Shown here in pieces: positions 1-5,408 of a DNA stretch of 5,408 nucleotides. The notes beneath the pieces were generated by a model. That model saw only the letters and a program-made list of their open reading frames with translations, was not told the origin of the DNA and ran no database searches. The stretch covers positions 5,192 to 10,599 of the forward strand of contig DFXU01000018.1 in the NCBI GenBank assembly GCA_002383285.1, read 5' to 3'. Each line of letters opens with the position of its first letter. The first letter of the stretch is position 1. The position numbers were made by a program, and so were the translations under genes. Origin of the DNA: Caryophanales bacterium UBA4100. Its GTDB lineage: Bacteria > Bacillota > Bacilli > Paenibacillales > UBA4045.

Positions 1-524
1 CAGGGATTGCGATGGATATTTTCGGCAGCTACGGTGTTATTAATTTGTTGGTTGAGCGGATGACCGGTGAAACGCAGCAATTCTTATACGATGAGAGCAA
101 CTGGATTTCGATTTTTGTTGGAGCAGGTATTTGGAAGGAAGCGGGCTGGGGGGCGATCATATATTTGGCCGCATTATCGTCCATAGACCCAAGCCTCTAT
201 GAGTCAGCGTGCATTGACGGGGCGAACAAGTGGCAGCAAATCCGACATATAACACTACCGGGCCTTTCCATGATCATTGTCATCGTATTTATTATTAATG
301 TTGGTCATGTGATGGAGGTTAGCTTTGATCAGGTATATTCCATGCAGAATAGCACTGTTTATAATGTAGCCGAGGTGATTGGTACCTATACGTATAAGGT
401 CGGCCTGCAGGGTGGGCAGTTCAGTTTAACAGCGGCAATGGGATTTTTCGAATCCTTGGTAGGACTAATTCTTCTGTTACTTGCAAATATGGTAGCCAGG
501 CGCTTCGGGCATGGGTTGTTCTAA
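1..524 (+). CDS. ABC sugar transporter permease, LplB type (5' end outside window)
   Basis: This is the C-terminal 173 residues of an integral membrane permease of a carbohydrate ABC importer (binding-protein-dependent transport family, LplB type). The reading frame is open from position 3, so the gene starts upstream; the ATG at 12 is internal. The fragment holds the cytoplasmic EAA loop that docks on the ATPase: YESACIDGANKWQQI, then ITLP, with the conserved D-G-A and L-P. Hydrophobic helices surround it (IIYLAAL before it, MIIVIVFIINVGHV after it, and GFFESLVGLILLLLANMVA near the end). LplB proteins are usually a little over 300 residues, so slightly more than half is present. Its stop is 15 nt before the next permease start, so the two are surely cotranscribed as the two halves of a heterodimeric channel. 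The sugar cannot be read from this fragment. Confidence 0.93.
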   Translation, partial: GIAMDIFGSYGVINLLVERMTGETQQFLYDESNWISIFVGAGIWKEAGWGAIIYLAALSSIDPSLYESACIDGANKWQQIRHITLPGLSMIIVIVFIINVGHVMEVSFDQVYSMQNSTVYNVAEVIGTYTYKVGLQGGQFSLTAAMGFFESLVGLILLLLANMVARRFGHGLF

Positions 525-539
525 GAAGGGAGACACACG

Positions 540-1415
540 ATGAAAGACACTAATGGAGAACGTATCTTTTATGGTATTAATTACTTTGTTTTATTACTCG
601 TAGGGTTAACGTGTTTGTTTCCTCTCGTGCATATTCTGGCCATATCTTTAAGCGAAGCGCAGGATGTAGCATCAGGACGGGTTTTTCTATGGCCTGTAGA
701 TATAACCATTAAGCCTTATCAAGCTTTATTCGCAGGCAGCGATATCATTAACGGCTTTAAGAATAATCTGATTATTACGGTCGTCGGTACTGTTCTGTCT
801 ATGATTTTTACCGTCATGGCCGCGTATCCATTATCGCGGAAGAATATGATCGGTCGCCGGAAGTTCACATTAATTATTCTATTCACCATGCTTTTTACAG
901 GTGGTATTATTCCGAATTATCTCGTGCTGAGCTCGTTTCATCTCATTAATAGCTATTGGGCCATTTGGCTTCCTGGTTTAATTAGTGTCTTTAATTTACT
1001 TGTATTAAAAACGTACTTTGAGAGTCTGCCCGAGGAATTAATAGAGGCAGCTCGAATGGATGGCTGCAAGGAGTTCCGATTAATTGTTCAAATTGTTCTA
1101 CCGCTCAGTGTCCCTGTGTTGGCGGCTTTGACCCTTTTCTACTTGGTTGGCTATTGGAATCAGTTTGTGAATGTCCTACTGTTTATTAACGATACGGAAA
1201 AATATAATTTGACCGTGATCGTTCAGCAAATGATTCGCAGTCAATCTGTCATTCAAGAGCTCAATAATCTACAGCCGGAGGATACGTTATCGCTAACGCC
1301 GGAGACGATAAGAGCTTCAGGCTTAGTTGTTTCGATTCTTCCCATGATTATCATTTACCCGATACTCCAGAGATATTTTGTCAAAGGTATTACGCTTGGT
1401 GCTATAAAGGGGTAA
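540..1415 (+). CDS. ABC sugar transporter permease, LplC/YtcP type
   Basis: This is the complete 291-residue second permease of the importer. It should pair with the upstream LplB-type subunit to form the membrane channel. Hydrophobic stretches at about residues 12-34, 73-96, 108-130, 137-158, 190-208 and 260-280 fit the six-helix fold. The ATPase-docking EAA motif runs from about residue 169 to 188 (EAARMDG at the start, VLP at the end). The C-terminus YFVKGITLGAIKG is the hallmark of the LplC/YtcP group, and the length is normal for that group. The ATG at 540 follows AAGGGAG (526-532) with 7 nt spacing, which fixes the start. No ATP-binding subunit is encoded nearby; in Bacilli these importers generally share an MsmX-like ATPase encoded elsewhere. 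The family call is secure, the substrate is not. Confidence 0.95.
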   Translation: MKDTNGERIFYGINYFVLLLVGLTCLFPLVHILAISLSEAQDVASGRVFLWPVDITIKPYQALFAGSDIINGFKNNLIITVVGTVLSMIFTVMAAYPLSRKNMIGRRKFTLIILFTMLFTGGIIPNYLVLSSFHLINSYWAIWLPGLISVFNLLVLKTYFESLPEELIEAARMDGCKEFRLIVQIVLPLSVPVLAALTLFYLVGYWNQFVNVLLFINDTEKYNLTVIVQQMIRSQSVIQELNNLQPEDTLSLTPETIRASGLVVSILPMIIIYPILQRYFVKGITLGAIKG

Positions 1416-1456
1416 TTAAATTATATGTAAGGGGTTGATGCGCAATATAGTAACGT

Positions 1457-1486
1457 TTGGTACAGCTGTTTAAGAAGCCTTATAAT
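1457..1486 (+). promoter_or_regulatory. Sigma-A-type promoter ahead of the binding-protein gene
   Basis: A perfect -10 box TATAAT lies at 1481-1486, with a -35-like TTGGTA (4 of 6 matches to TTGACA) at 1457-1462 and an 18-nt spacer. Transcription would start near 1493, giving a leader of about 24 nt with the ribosome binding site at 1499-1508. The promoter lies between the second permease and the binding-protein gene, so it would let the receptor be made in excess of the channel. No hairpin or attenuator is apparent between 1416 and 1456. Seen in sequence; activity is inferred. Confidence 0.65.
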
Positions 1487-1498
1487 ACATTCATAAAA

Positions 1499-1508
1499 AG
1501 GGAAGGTG
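1499..1508 (+). promoter_or_regulatory. Ribosome binding site deciding the binding-protein start
   Basis: AGGGAAGGTG lies 8 nt before the ATG at 1517. It selects that ATG over the in-frame TTG at 1457. The TTG would add 20 residues, would put charged residues in front of the signal peptide, and overlaps the -35 box of the predicted promoter. Confidence 0.8.
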
Positions 1509-1516
1509 TAAACCAA

Positions 1517-3196
1517 ATGAGAAAGTCTTTATTCTACGTAACAATGCTAGCTCTGGTTCTGACACTGTTATTAGCGGCATGTGGAAATAACAACAATGGA
1601 GCAAATAAAGAGGAGCCGAGCAATACTAAGGATACGACTAACACGAACGAGCCATCCACCGATAAGCCTGAAGTAAGAGGTTCCTTATCATCAGCGATCT
1701 ATGATCGAGGAGAGGTCCCAGCAGCGGAAGGTACGATTGAGGATAATCGCTGGACGAAATGGATTATTGAGAATGGACCTGCAGACGTCGATTTCCAAGC
1801 GATCCCAAGATGGGAATCGCTCGACAAATATAATGTTCTGTTCGCTTCAGGACAAGCGCCGGACTTAATCTATGAATTCAAAACAGACTTTCGCGATCAA
1901 TTGATCAATGCGAAGCAGTTGATGCCCATTCAAGATTTGATTGAAGAGCATAGCGTTGAATATAAAGCCATGCTGGAGGAATACCCTATTCTTCGTAAGA
2001 TTGCTACTCGCGATGATGGGAATATGTACGAATTCGGTCGTTTGAACGGGATGCTACCGAACCACGGACTTCTGATCCGTAAGGATTGGTTGGATAACCT
2101 AGGATTATCTGTTCCAAAGACAGTAGACGACTTGTATAAGGTTGCGGAAGCATTCACGAAAGGCGATCCGGATAAGAATGGTGCTGACGATACACTCGGA
2201 ATGGGAGCAGCCTTCGTCAGCCAATATATTCTGGATGCCATGTTCCAAGGTGTTGAGTATAAAATTCAAGATGGCAAGATGGTACGTGCGTGGGAGAACA
2301 AACAAGCCGAATATGAGTTTATTAAGAAGCTATATGAGAATGGTATTATCGATAAGGACTTCCTGTTAGACAAAAATGGTGAGAATGAAAAGCAAAACTT
2401 TATTACCGGTAAATTAGGTATATACGGAACAAGTGGTGTAGCATCGAATGGCACACTAGGTACTTATGAAGCATTAAAGAAGAATATCCCCAATGCGCAG
2501 GTAATGACCATCGAGCTCCCTGCTTCGGAATTTGGTCAATTTAGTCCTGTTATTGGTTCGCCTGTTCAAGCGACAGCAGCGATTAATGCGAATGCGAAGG
2601 ATCCAGCTACCATTATAAAGTACGTTGATTTCCTTGTTAAGGAATCTACTCAGAAAATGCTAAGATTCGGGGAGGAAGGCGTTCATTGGCAGAATGATGC
2701 TAATAATTGCCCGGTACCTATCGATCAGGAGAAGAATAAAGCAGAGCAAACCTGGACGGGCGATATGCGGATGTTAGTGTCGCAAACGATATTCGGAGAT
2801 TGCTGGAAAATTAAAAATTCATTAGATCCGAACAATAATCCAGTCCATAAGGAATTCATCGCGATCGTGGATCAAGCCGAAGCAGCGTACTTGTCACCAG
2901 ATCGTCCGATTGCTGATGTTACACTAGGTGAGTACATGCCTGCAATACCCGCAGATTTGAGTACAATTCGGATAACTTCGGGAGGAAATTATGCAGCGGA
3001 TGGACAATTTGTTGCTAACCTGAATAAAGCCGTTGTCAGTGGGTCCAAATATTCGGTTGAGCAAGCAATCAAGGATAACCAAGCGAACTGGGAAAGCGCC
3101 GGAGGTGCGAAGGTTGATGCTTGGTATGAGGAGTGGTATCAATCTCATAAAGACACATCAATTATGGCGAAGGATATTTATACCATCTTTAAGTAG
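1517..3196 (+). CDS. Extracellular sugar-binding lipoprotein of the ABC importer (LplA-like)
   Basis: This 559-residue solute-binding lipoprotein captures an oligosaccharide outside the membrane and delivers it to the two permeases upstream. Residues 1-21 form a lipoprotein signal peptide (MRKS, a hydrophobic core, then lipobox LAAC) with the lipidated cysteine at residue 22. An Asn/Thr-rich flexible linker follows, to about residue 50. The mature part has family 1 binding-protein features: FASGQAPDLIYEF, then YEFGRLNG and LLIRKDWLDNLGLSVPKTVDD. DPDKNGADDTLG at about 217-228 is an EF-hand-like, probable calcium-binding loop common in the large LplA-type proteins. The size is in the upper range for binding proteins and typical of this subfamily. 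The start is fixed by the Shine-Dalgarno sequence and the position of the signal peptide. A promoter directly upstream and a terminator directly downstream suggest that it also forms its own transcript. The ligand is unknown; a uronic-acid oligosaccharide is inferred from the next gene. Confidence 0.94.
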   Translation: MRKSLFYVTMLALVLTLLLAACGNNNNGANKEEPSNTKDTTNTNEPSTDKPEVRGSLSSAIYDRGEVPAAEGTIEDNRWTKWIIENGPADVDFQAIPRWESLDKYNVLFASGQAPDLIYEFKTDFRDQLINAKQLMPIQDLIEEHSVEYKAMLEEYPILRKIATRDDGNMYEFGRLNGMLPNHGLLIRKDWLDNLGLSVPKTVDDLYKVAEAFTKGDPDKNGADDTLGMGAAFVSQYILDAMFQGVEYKIQDGKMVRAWENKQAEYEFIKKLYENGIIDKDFLLDKNGENEKQNFITGKLGIYGTSGVASNGTLGTYEALKKNIPNAQVMTIELPASEFGQFSPVIGSPVQATAAINANAKDPATIIKYVDFLVKESTQKMLRFGEEGVHWQNDANNCPVPIDQEKNKAEQTWTGDMRMLVSQTIFGDCWKIKNSLDPNNNPVHKEFIAIVDQAEAAYLSPDRPIADVTLGEYMPAIPADLSTIRITSGGNYAADGQFVANLNKAVVSGSKYSVEQAIKDNQANWESAGGAKVDAWYEEWYQSHKDTSIMAKDIYTIFK

Positions 3197-3215
3197 AACG
3201 AGCTAGGATGACTAG

Positions 3216-3242
3216 AAAGGTCGGCCCGAGTGGCCGACTTTT
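3216..3242 (+). terminator. Rho-independent terminator after the binding-protein gene
   Basis: An 11-bp stem (3216-3226 pairs with 3232-3242, with one G-T wobble) has the core GTCGGCC/GGCCGAC and a 5-nt loop CGAGT. The U-run is short (TTTT, itself part of the stem, then CTATAT), so termination may be partial. That would let some transcription continue into the hydrolase gene, whose own 33-nt upstream gap shows no clear promoter. Confidence 0.8.
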
Positions 3243-3275
3243 CTATATGTAATCATATAACTTGGAGGTATCAGG

Positions 3276-4352
3276 ATGACAAAGTTACAGCAAATAGATG
3301 AAAGGCTGCTACAGGAGAAGATCGCTAAGATCATTCATCAGATGCAGCACCTGAAGTCCGATCGAGACGAGGCTAATATCCCTATCGGGATCATATCGAT
3401 GAACAATTGGGAGTGGCCGCAGGGTGTAGCGTTGTTCTCACTCTATCAATACTACAAGGAGAGCGGTAAGAAGGACATCCTCGAATTTCTCGTTGCTTGG
3501 TTCGATCGGCATCTGATGGAGGGCACCGTACCAGAGAAGAATATCAACACGATGTGTCCGATGCTAACGCTTAGCTATCTCGTCGAAGAGACCGGTCGTG
3601 ATGACTTCAAACAGCTGTGTGTTGAATGGGTCGAATACGTCATGAACGAGCTCCCCCGCACAGAAGAGGGTGGCTTCCAGCACATTGTCTCTGGTCATGC
3701 CAACGAAGGTGAGCTATGGGATGACACGCTGTATATGACAGTGCTGTTCACTGCTCGGATGGGTGTGCTCCTCAATCATGAGGACTATATACAGGAGAGT
3801 GTACGGCAGTTCCTCGTTCACTTGAAATACTTGACTGATCCAGCTACCGGTTTATTCTTCCATGGTTGGTCGTTCGTCGACAGAAGTCATTACGCTGGTG
3901 CCCTGTGGGGTCGTGGGAATGCATGGTATACTGCTGGTTTGGTCGAATACCTAGATATGGTTGAACTGCCTGAGGGTGTAAGTAGCTTCCTACTCGGAGC
4001 TCTCGAACGGCAGGTGAAGAAGCTGGCTGAGCTTCAGGCTGAGAGCGGATTGTGGCATACGTTGCTGACAGATCCCTCTACCTACGAGGAAACTTCAGCA
4101 ACCGCCGCATTCGCGTATGGCATTCTGAAGGCAGTGAGGCTCGGCTACTTGCCAGAGCCCTATGCCATCATAGGCTGGAAAGCGGCTTTCGGTGTGCTCG
4201 ATCAGATTGATGAGAATGGCACAGTTGGGGGTGTCTCTTATGGCACCGGTCTCGGACGGGATCTGGCTTACTACCACAACATTCCTATCTGCCCAATGCC
4301 ATATGGTCAGTCGATGACACTGCTCATGCTGGTGGAGTGCTTGAAGCACTAA
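3276..4352 (+). CDS. GH105 unsaturated uronyl hydrolase (YteR/YesR-like)
   Basis: This 358-residue enzyme of the GH88/GH105 (alpha/alpha)6-barrel group is predicted to hydrate the 4,5-unsaturated uronic acid at the non-reducing end of lyase products and so release it, as with unsaturated rhamnogalacturonyl residues. Visible landmarks, aligned from memory to Bacillus subtilis YteR, are NNWEWPQGV (43-51), NINTMCPMLTL (89-99), EGGFQH (131-136), ELWDDTLYM (146-154), WGRGNAW (211-217) and YEETSATAAFAYG (270-282). D150 matches the catalytic Asp143 of YteR, and H136 and R213 match further active-site residues. N91 sits where YteR has Asp88. There is no signal peptide, so the enzyme is cytoplasmic and acts on imported oligosaccharides. 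The start ATG follows TGGAGGT (3263-3269) with 6 nt spacing. Its composition is more GC-rich than its neighbours (by hand count, 31/60 at 3901-3960 against 20/60 at 4681-4740). Family is confident; exact substrate (rhamnogalacturonan, ulvan-like or glycosaminoglycan fragments) is open. Confidence 0.93.
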   Translation: MTKLQQIDERLLQEKIAKIIHQMQHLKSDRDEANIPIGIISMNNWEWPQGVALFSLYQYYKESGKKDILEFLVAWFDRHLMEGTVPEKNINTMCPMLTLSYLVEETGRDDFKQLCVEWVEYVMNELPRTEEGGFQHIVSGHANEGELWDDTLYMTVLFTARMGVLLNHEDYIQESVRQFLVHLKYLTDPATGLFFHGWSFVDRSHYAGALWGRGNAWYTAGLVEYLDMVELPEGVSSFLLGALERQVKKLAELQAESGLWHTLLTDPSTYEETSATAAFAYGILKAVRLGYLPEPYAIIGWKAAFGVLDQIDENGTVGGVSYGTGLGRDLAYYHNIPICPMPYGQSMTLLMLVECLKH

Positions 4353-4414
4353 ACTTATCATTAATGTGATTTTGGAGCGTAAACAGTAACTGATCTTAAT
4401 ATGTTCACTATGAT

Positions 4415-4450
4415 AATACCCCATCCATTTCTCTGGATGGGTATTCTTCT
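4415..4450 (+). terminator. Rho-independent terminator after the hydrolase gene
   Basis: Left arm AATACCCCATCCA (4415-4427) pairs with right arm TGGATGGGTATT (4434-4445) around a 6-nt loop TTTCTC. This gives a 12-bp stem with a single bulged C on the left arm. A pyrimidine, T-rich tail (CTTCTTTT, to 4453) follows. It separates the hydrolase from the membrane-protein gene. The rest of the 4353-4516 gap holds the promoter listed next and nothing else I can support. Confidence 0.85.
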
Positions 4451-4451
4451 T

Positions 4452-4480
4452 TTGGGATAAATTATGTGGGTACATATAAA
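4452..4480 (+). promoter_or_regulatory. Sigma-A-type promoter of the membrane-protein gene
   Basis: TTGGGA (4452-4457, 4 of 6 matches to consensus) and TATAAA (4475-4480, 5 of 6) are separated by exactly 17 nt. Transcription would begin near 4487, about 30 nt before the ATG at 4517. The promoter begins in the T-rich tail of the preceding terminator, a compact arrangement that makes the downstream gene an independent unit. Confidence 0.6.
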
Positions 4481-4516
4481 TGGTTAACATAGACATTAAT
4501 CAGGAGGGCTTCAGTT

Positions 4517-5085
4517 ATGAAGAAAGAGGAGCAATATGATAAGATTTTCGAACATAAGGAAGAGCTTACTGATATGCTAATAAAATATTGGCAGCAATAC
4601 TCAAACATGGGGACATGGTATTTCTGGGGTAACGTATCTATATTATTAATACCGCTGATTGTGTTATTCTTCACCATCGATAAGAAGCGGTTGTTTGAAA
4701 TTGCTTTTTTCGGATATACAACACATGTTGTGTTGACATATATCGATATCATACTGTCTATGAACAATTATGTTGTCCCCACACCTTGTTTGTTTTCCTC
4801 CCGATTGGGTTTAGTGTAACGGCATCCCTAGTTCCAATTGTACTTATGTTGAACTATCAATACTGTACCAATAGGGGAAGGAACTATTACATATATGCTG
4901 CATTCGTAGCAATCTTCGTGAGTGGATTTGCCTTATTCTCCGAGTATGTAGGATTGCTGAAGCTGCATAAAGGCATAAATCACATGGTTCTATATTTCAT
5001 TGTCCTAACCATCGCTTATATTTCCTATTGGGCAACAAAGCTCATTATCCTCTTCAAGAACAAGAAGACGAAACAGTTCACATAG
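4517..5085 (+). pseudogene. CBO0543-type small membrane protein gene, frameshifted
   Basis: This is a small integral membrane protein of unknown function, recognised from memory as the CBO0543-type family of Bacilli and Clostridia. The gene is split over two frames. The first frame runs from ATG 4517, after AGGAGGG (4502-4508), and gives residues 1-88, ending MNNYVVP; it then drifts into an unrelated tail that stops at 4817-4819. The second frame continues as HTLFVFLPIGF, TASLVPIVLMLNYQY and so on, and stops at 5083-5085. One extra C in the CCCC run (4777-4780) would join them into a 189-residue protein, a normal length for the family. About five helices are visible: GNVSILLIPLIVLFFTI, EIAFFGYTTHVVLTYIDIIL, LFVFLPIGFSVTASLVPIVLML, IYAAFVAIFVSGFALF and MVLYFIVLTIAYISYW. 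The N-terminus is charged and hydrophilic. It could be a real pseudogene or a sequencing error. Its AT-rich composition and own promoter and flanking terminator suggest it is not functionally part of the sugar locus. Confidence 0.8.
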
Positions 5086-5091
5086 GTTGAC

Positions 5092-5104
5092 ACAAATCAT
5101 TTGT
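5092..5104. repeat. 13-bp palindrome, possible operator upstream of the sulfatase
   Basis: ACAAAT and ATTTGT are perfect inverted arms around a central C. The palindrome lies between two direct copies of TTGAC (5087-5091 and 5105-5109) and abuts the candidate -35 box of the sulfatase promoter. Position and symmetry fit a binding site for a dimeric regulator. It is too short and lacks a T-run, so it is not a terminator. The regulator is unknown and the role is inferred. Confidence 0.35.
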
Positions 5105-5133
5105 TTGACCGAGTGCAGCATATGGATTATCGT
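5105..5133 (+). promoter_or_regulatory. Candidate promoter of the sulfatase gene
   Basis: TTGACC (5105-5110, 5 of 6 matches to consensus) is followed after 17 nt by TATCGT (5128-5133, 4 of 6). A perfect TTGACA occurs at 5087-5092, but it has no -10 box at the right distance. The weak -10 would fit a promoter that needs activation. Transcription would start near 5140, ahead of the ribosome binding site at 5154-5163. Confidence 0.4.
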
Positions 5134-5173
5134 ATTATTTATCATAGTCAGGCAGAAGGAGAGATTACGATAT

Positions 5174-5408
5174 ATGGAGAAGAAACCGCACATTATCATA
5201 TTTAATCCAGACCAATGGCGGGGTGATGCTGTTGGGCATCTGGGGAATCCCGCTGCTGTTACTCCGAATCTCGATCAAATCATTCAGAAGGATGCAGTGT
5301 CATTCAGTCAAGCTTACTGCCAGAATCCAGTATGCACACCAAGCCGTTGCTCCTTTATGAGTGGCTGGTACCCACATGTACGCGGTCATCGAACCATGTT
5401 TCATATGA
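5174..5408 (+). CDS. Cys-type sulfatase, N-terminal part (3' end outside window)
   Basis: This is the first 78 residues of an alkaline-phosphatase-superfamily sulfatase that hydrolyses sulfate esters, probably on a sugar. C54 in CTPSR (54-58) is the cysteine of the C-x-P-S-R signature. It must be converted to formylglycine by a maturase (an anSME radical enzyme or FGE) that is not seen here. N-terminal family landmarks are HIIIFNPDQWRGDAVGHLGN (6-25) and VTPNLD (29-34), then QNPVCTPSR and a GWYPHVRGHRTMFHM segment after it. The first Asp of the usual DDQ metal motif is replaced by Pro (N-P-D-Q), which I recall from a subgroup of bacterial sulfatases. There is no signal peptide, so it is predicted to be cytoplasmic. 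The start follows AGAAGGAGAG (5154-5163) with 10 nt spacing. The coding frame runs open off the window end; full-length sulfatases are usually 450-550 residues. Proximity to the GH105 gene suggests desulfation of imported oligosaccharides. Confidence 0.92.
   Translation, partial: MEKKPHIIIFNPDQWRGDAVGHLGNPAAVTPNLDQIIQKDAVSFSQAYCQNPVCTPSRCSFMSGWYPHVRGHRTMFHM

Noticed and set aside
1438..1473. 11-codon leader ORF (ATG at 1438) behind an AAGGGG
   Set aside because: The spacing of about 3 nt is too short for a good ribosome binding site, there is no attenuator hairpin, and the ORF spans the -35 region; it is probably chance.
1457..1516. TTG-initiated 20-residue N-terminal extension of the binding protein
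   Set aside because: It has no ribosome binding site, overlaps the predicted -35 and -10 boxes, and would place charged residues ahead of a well-formed lipoprotein signal that starts at 1517.
1930..2454. Several antisense and alternate-frame ORFs inside the binding-protein gene
   Set aside because: The plus-strand frame is a full, recognisable binding protein with conserved motifs throughout; these are shadows.
4336..4350. Small palindrome AGTGCT-TGA-AGCACT at the end of the hydrolase gene
   Set aside because: It is only a 6-bp stem with a 3-nt loop, lies inside coding sequence and has no T-run; the real terminator is at 4415-4450.
4095..4496. 133-residue antisense reading frame across the hydrolase 3' end and terminator
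   Set aside because: It runs through a rho-independent terminator and opposite conserved GH105 coding sequence, with no recognisable protein features.
4462..4767. 101-residue antisense reading frame opposite the membrane protein
   Set aside because: It mirrors the plus-strand membrane protein coding sequence and covers its promoter and ribosome binding site; no domain is recognisable.
4786..5085. Second half of the membrane protein as an independent gene starting at TTG 4786
   Set aside because: There is no ribosome binding site, and the sequence continues the same family fold as the upstream frame; it is the 3' part of the frameshifted gene.
5087..5092. Perfect TTGACA as the -35 box of the sulfatase promoter
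   Set aside because: No -10-like hexamer lies 16-18 nt downstream (CGAGTG is found there); the TTGACC/TATCGT pair is better spaced.

Overview
The window looks like a carbohydrate-uptake and breakdown locus from a low-to-moderate GC Gram-positive bacterium, most likely Paenibacillus or a close Bacillales relative. This rests on strong AGGAGG-type ribosome binding sites, a Gram-positive lipoprotein signal, LplB/LplC-type permeases with an LplA-like binding protein, a YteR/YesR-like hydrolase, and a small membrane protein of the CBO0543 type found mainly in Bacilli. The organism call is inferred from family knowledge; nothing here was searched. All genes lie on the plus strand.

Positions 1-3196 hold an oligosaccharide ABC importer. 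It has the 3' part of one permease (1-524), a complete second permease (540-1415) and a large lipoprotein substrate-binding protein (1517-3194 coding, stop to 3196). A good sigma-A-like promoter (1457-1486) sits just ahead of the binding protein, so the receptor can be transcribed independently of the permeases. A rho-independent terminator (3216-3242) follows it. No ATPase gene is seen, as is usual for this family, which generally borrows a shared MsmX-type ATPase.

Positions 3276-4352 encode a cytoplasmic GH105 (YteR/YesR-like) hydrolase predicted to remove the unsaturated uronic acid left on oligosaccharides by polysaccharide lyases. A second terminator (4415-4450) closes this unit. Positions 4517-5085 hold a five-helix CBO0543-type membrane protein with its own promoter. 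It is broken by a frameshift at a CCCC run near 4777-4782. From 5174 to the window end is the N-terminal 78 residues of a Cys-type sulfatase with a CTPSR activation motif. Its upstream gap carries a 13-bp palindrome and a candidate promoter.

The importer, a delta-4,5-uronide hydrolase and a sulfatase without a signal peptide together suggest uptake of lyase-made, possibly sulfated, uronic-acid oligosaccharides that are finished in the cytoplasm. The sulfatase link is inferred from proximity, because a terminator and an unrelated gene lie between. I found no RNA genes, CRISPR arrays, insertion sequences or attachment sites. No gap between genes exceeds 300 bases.
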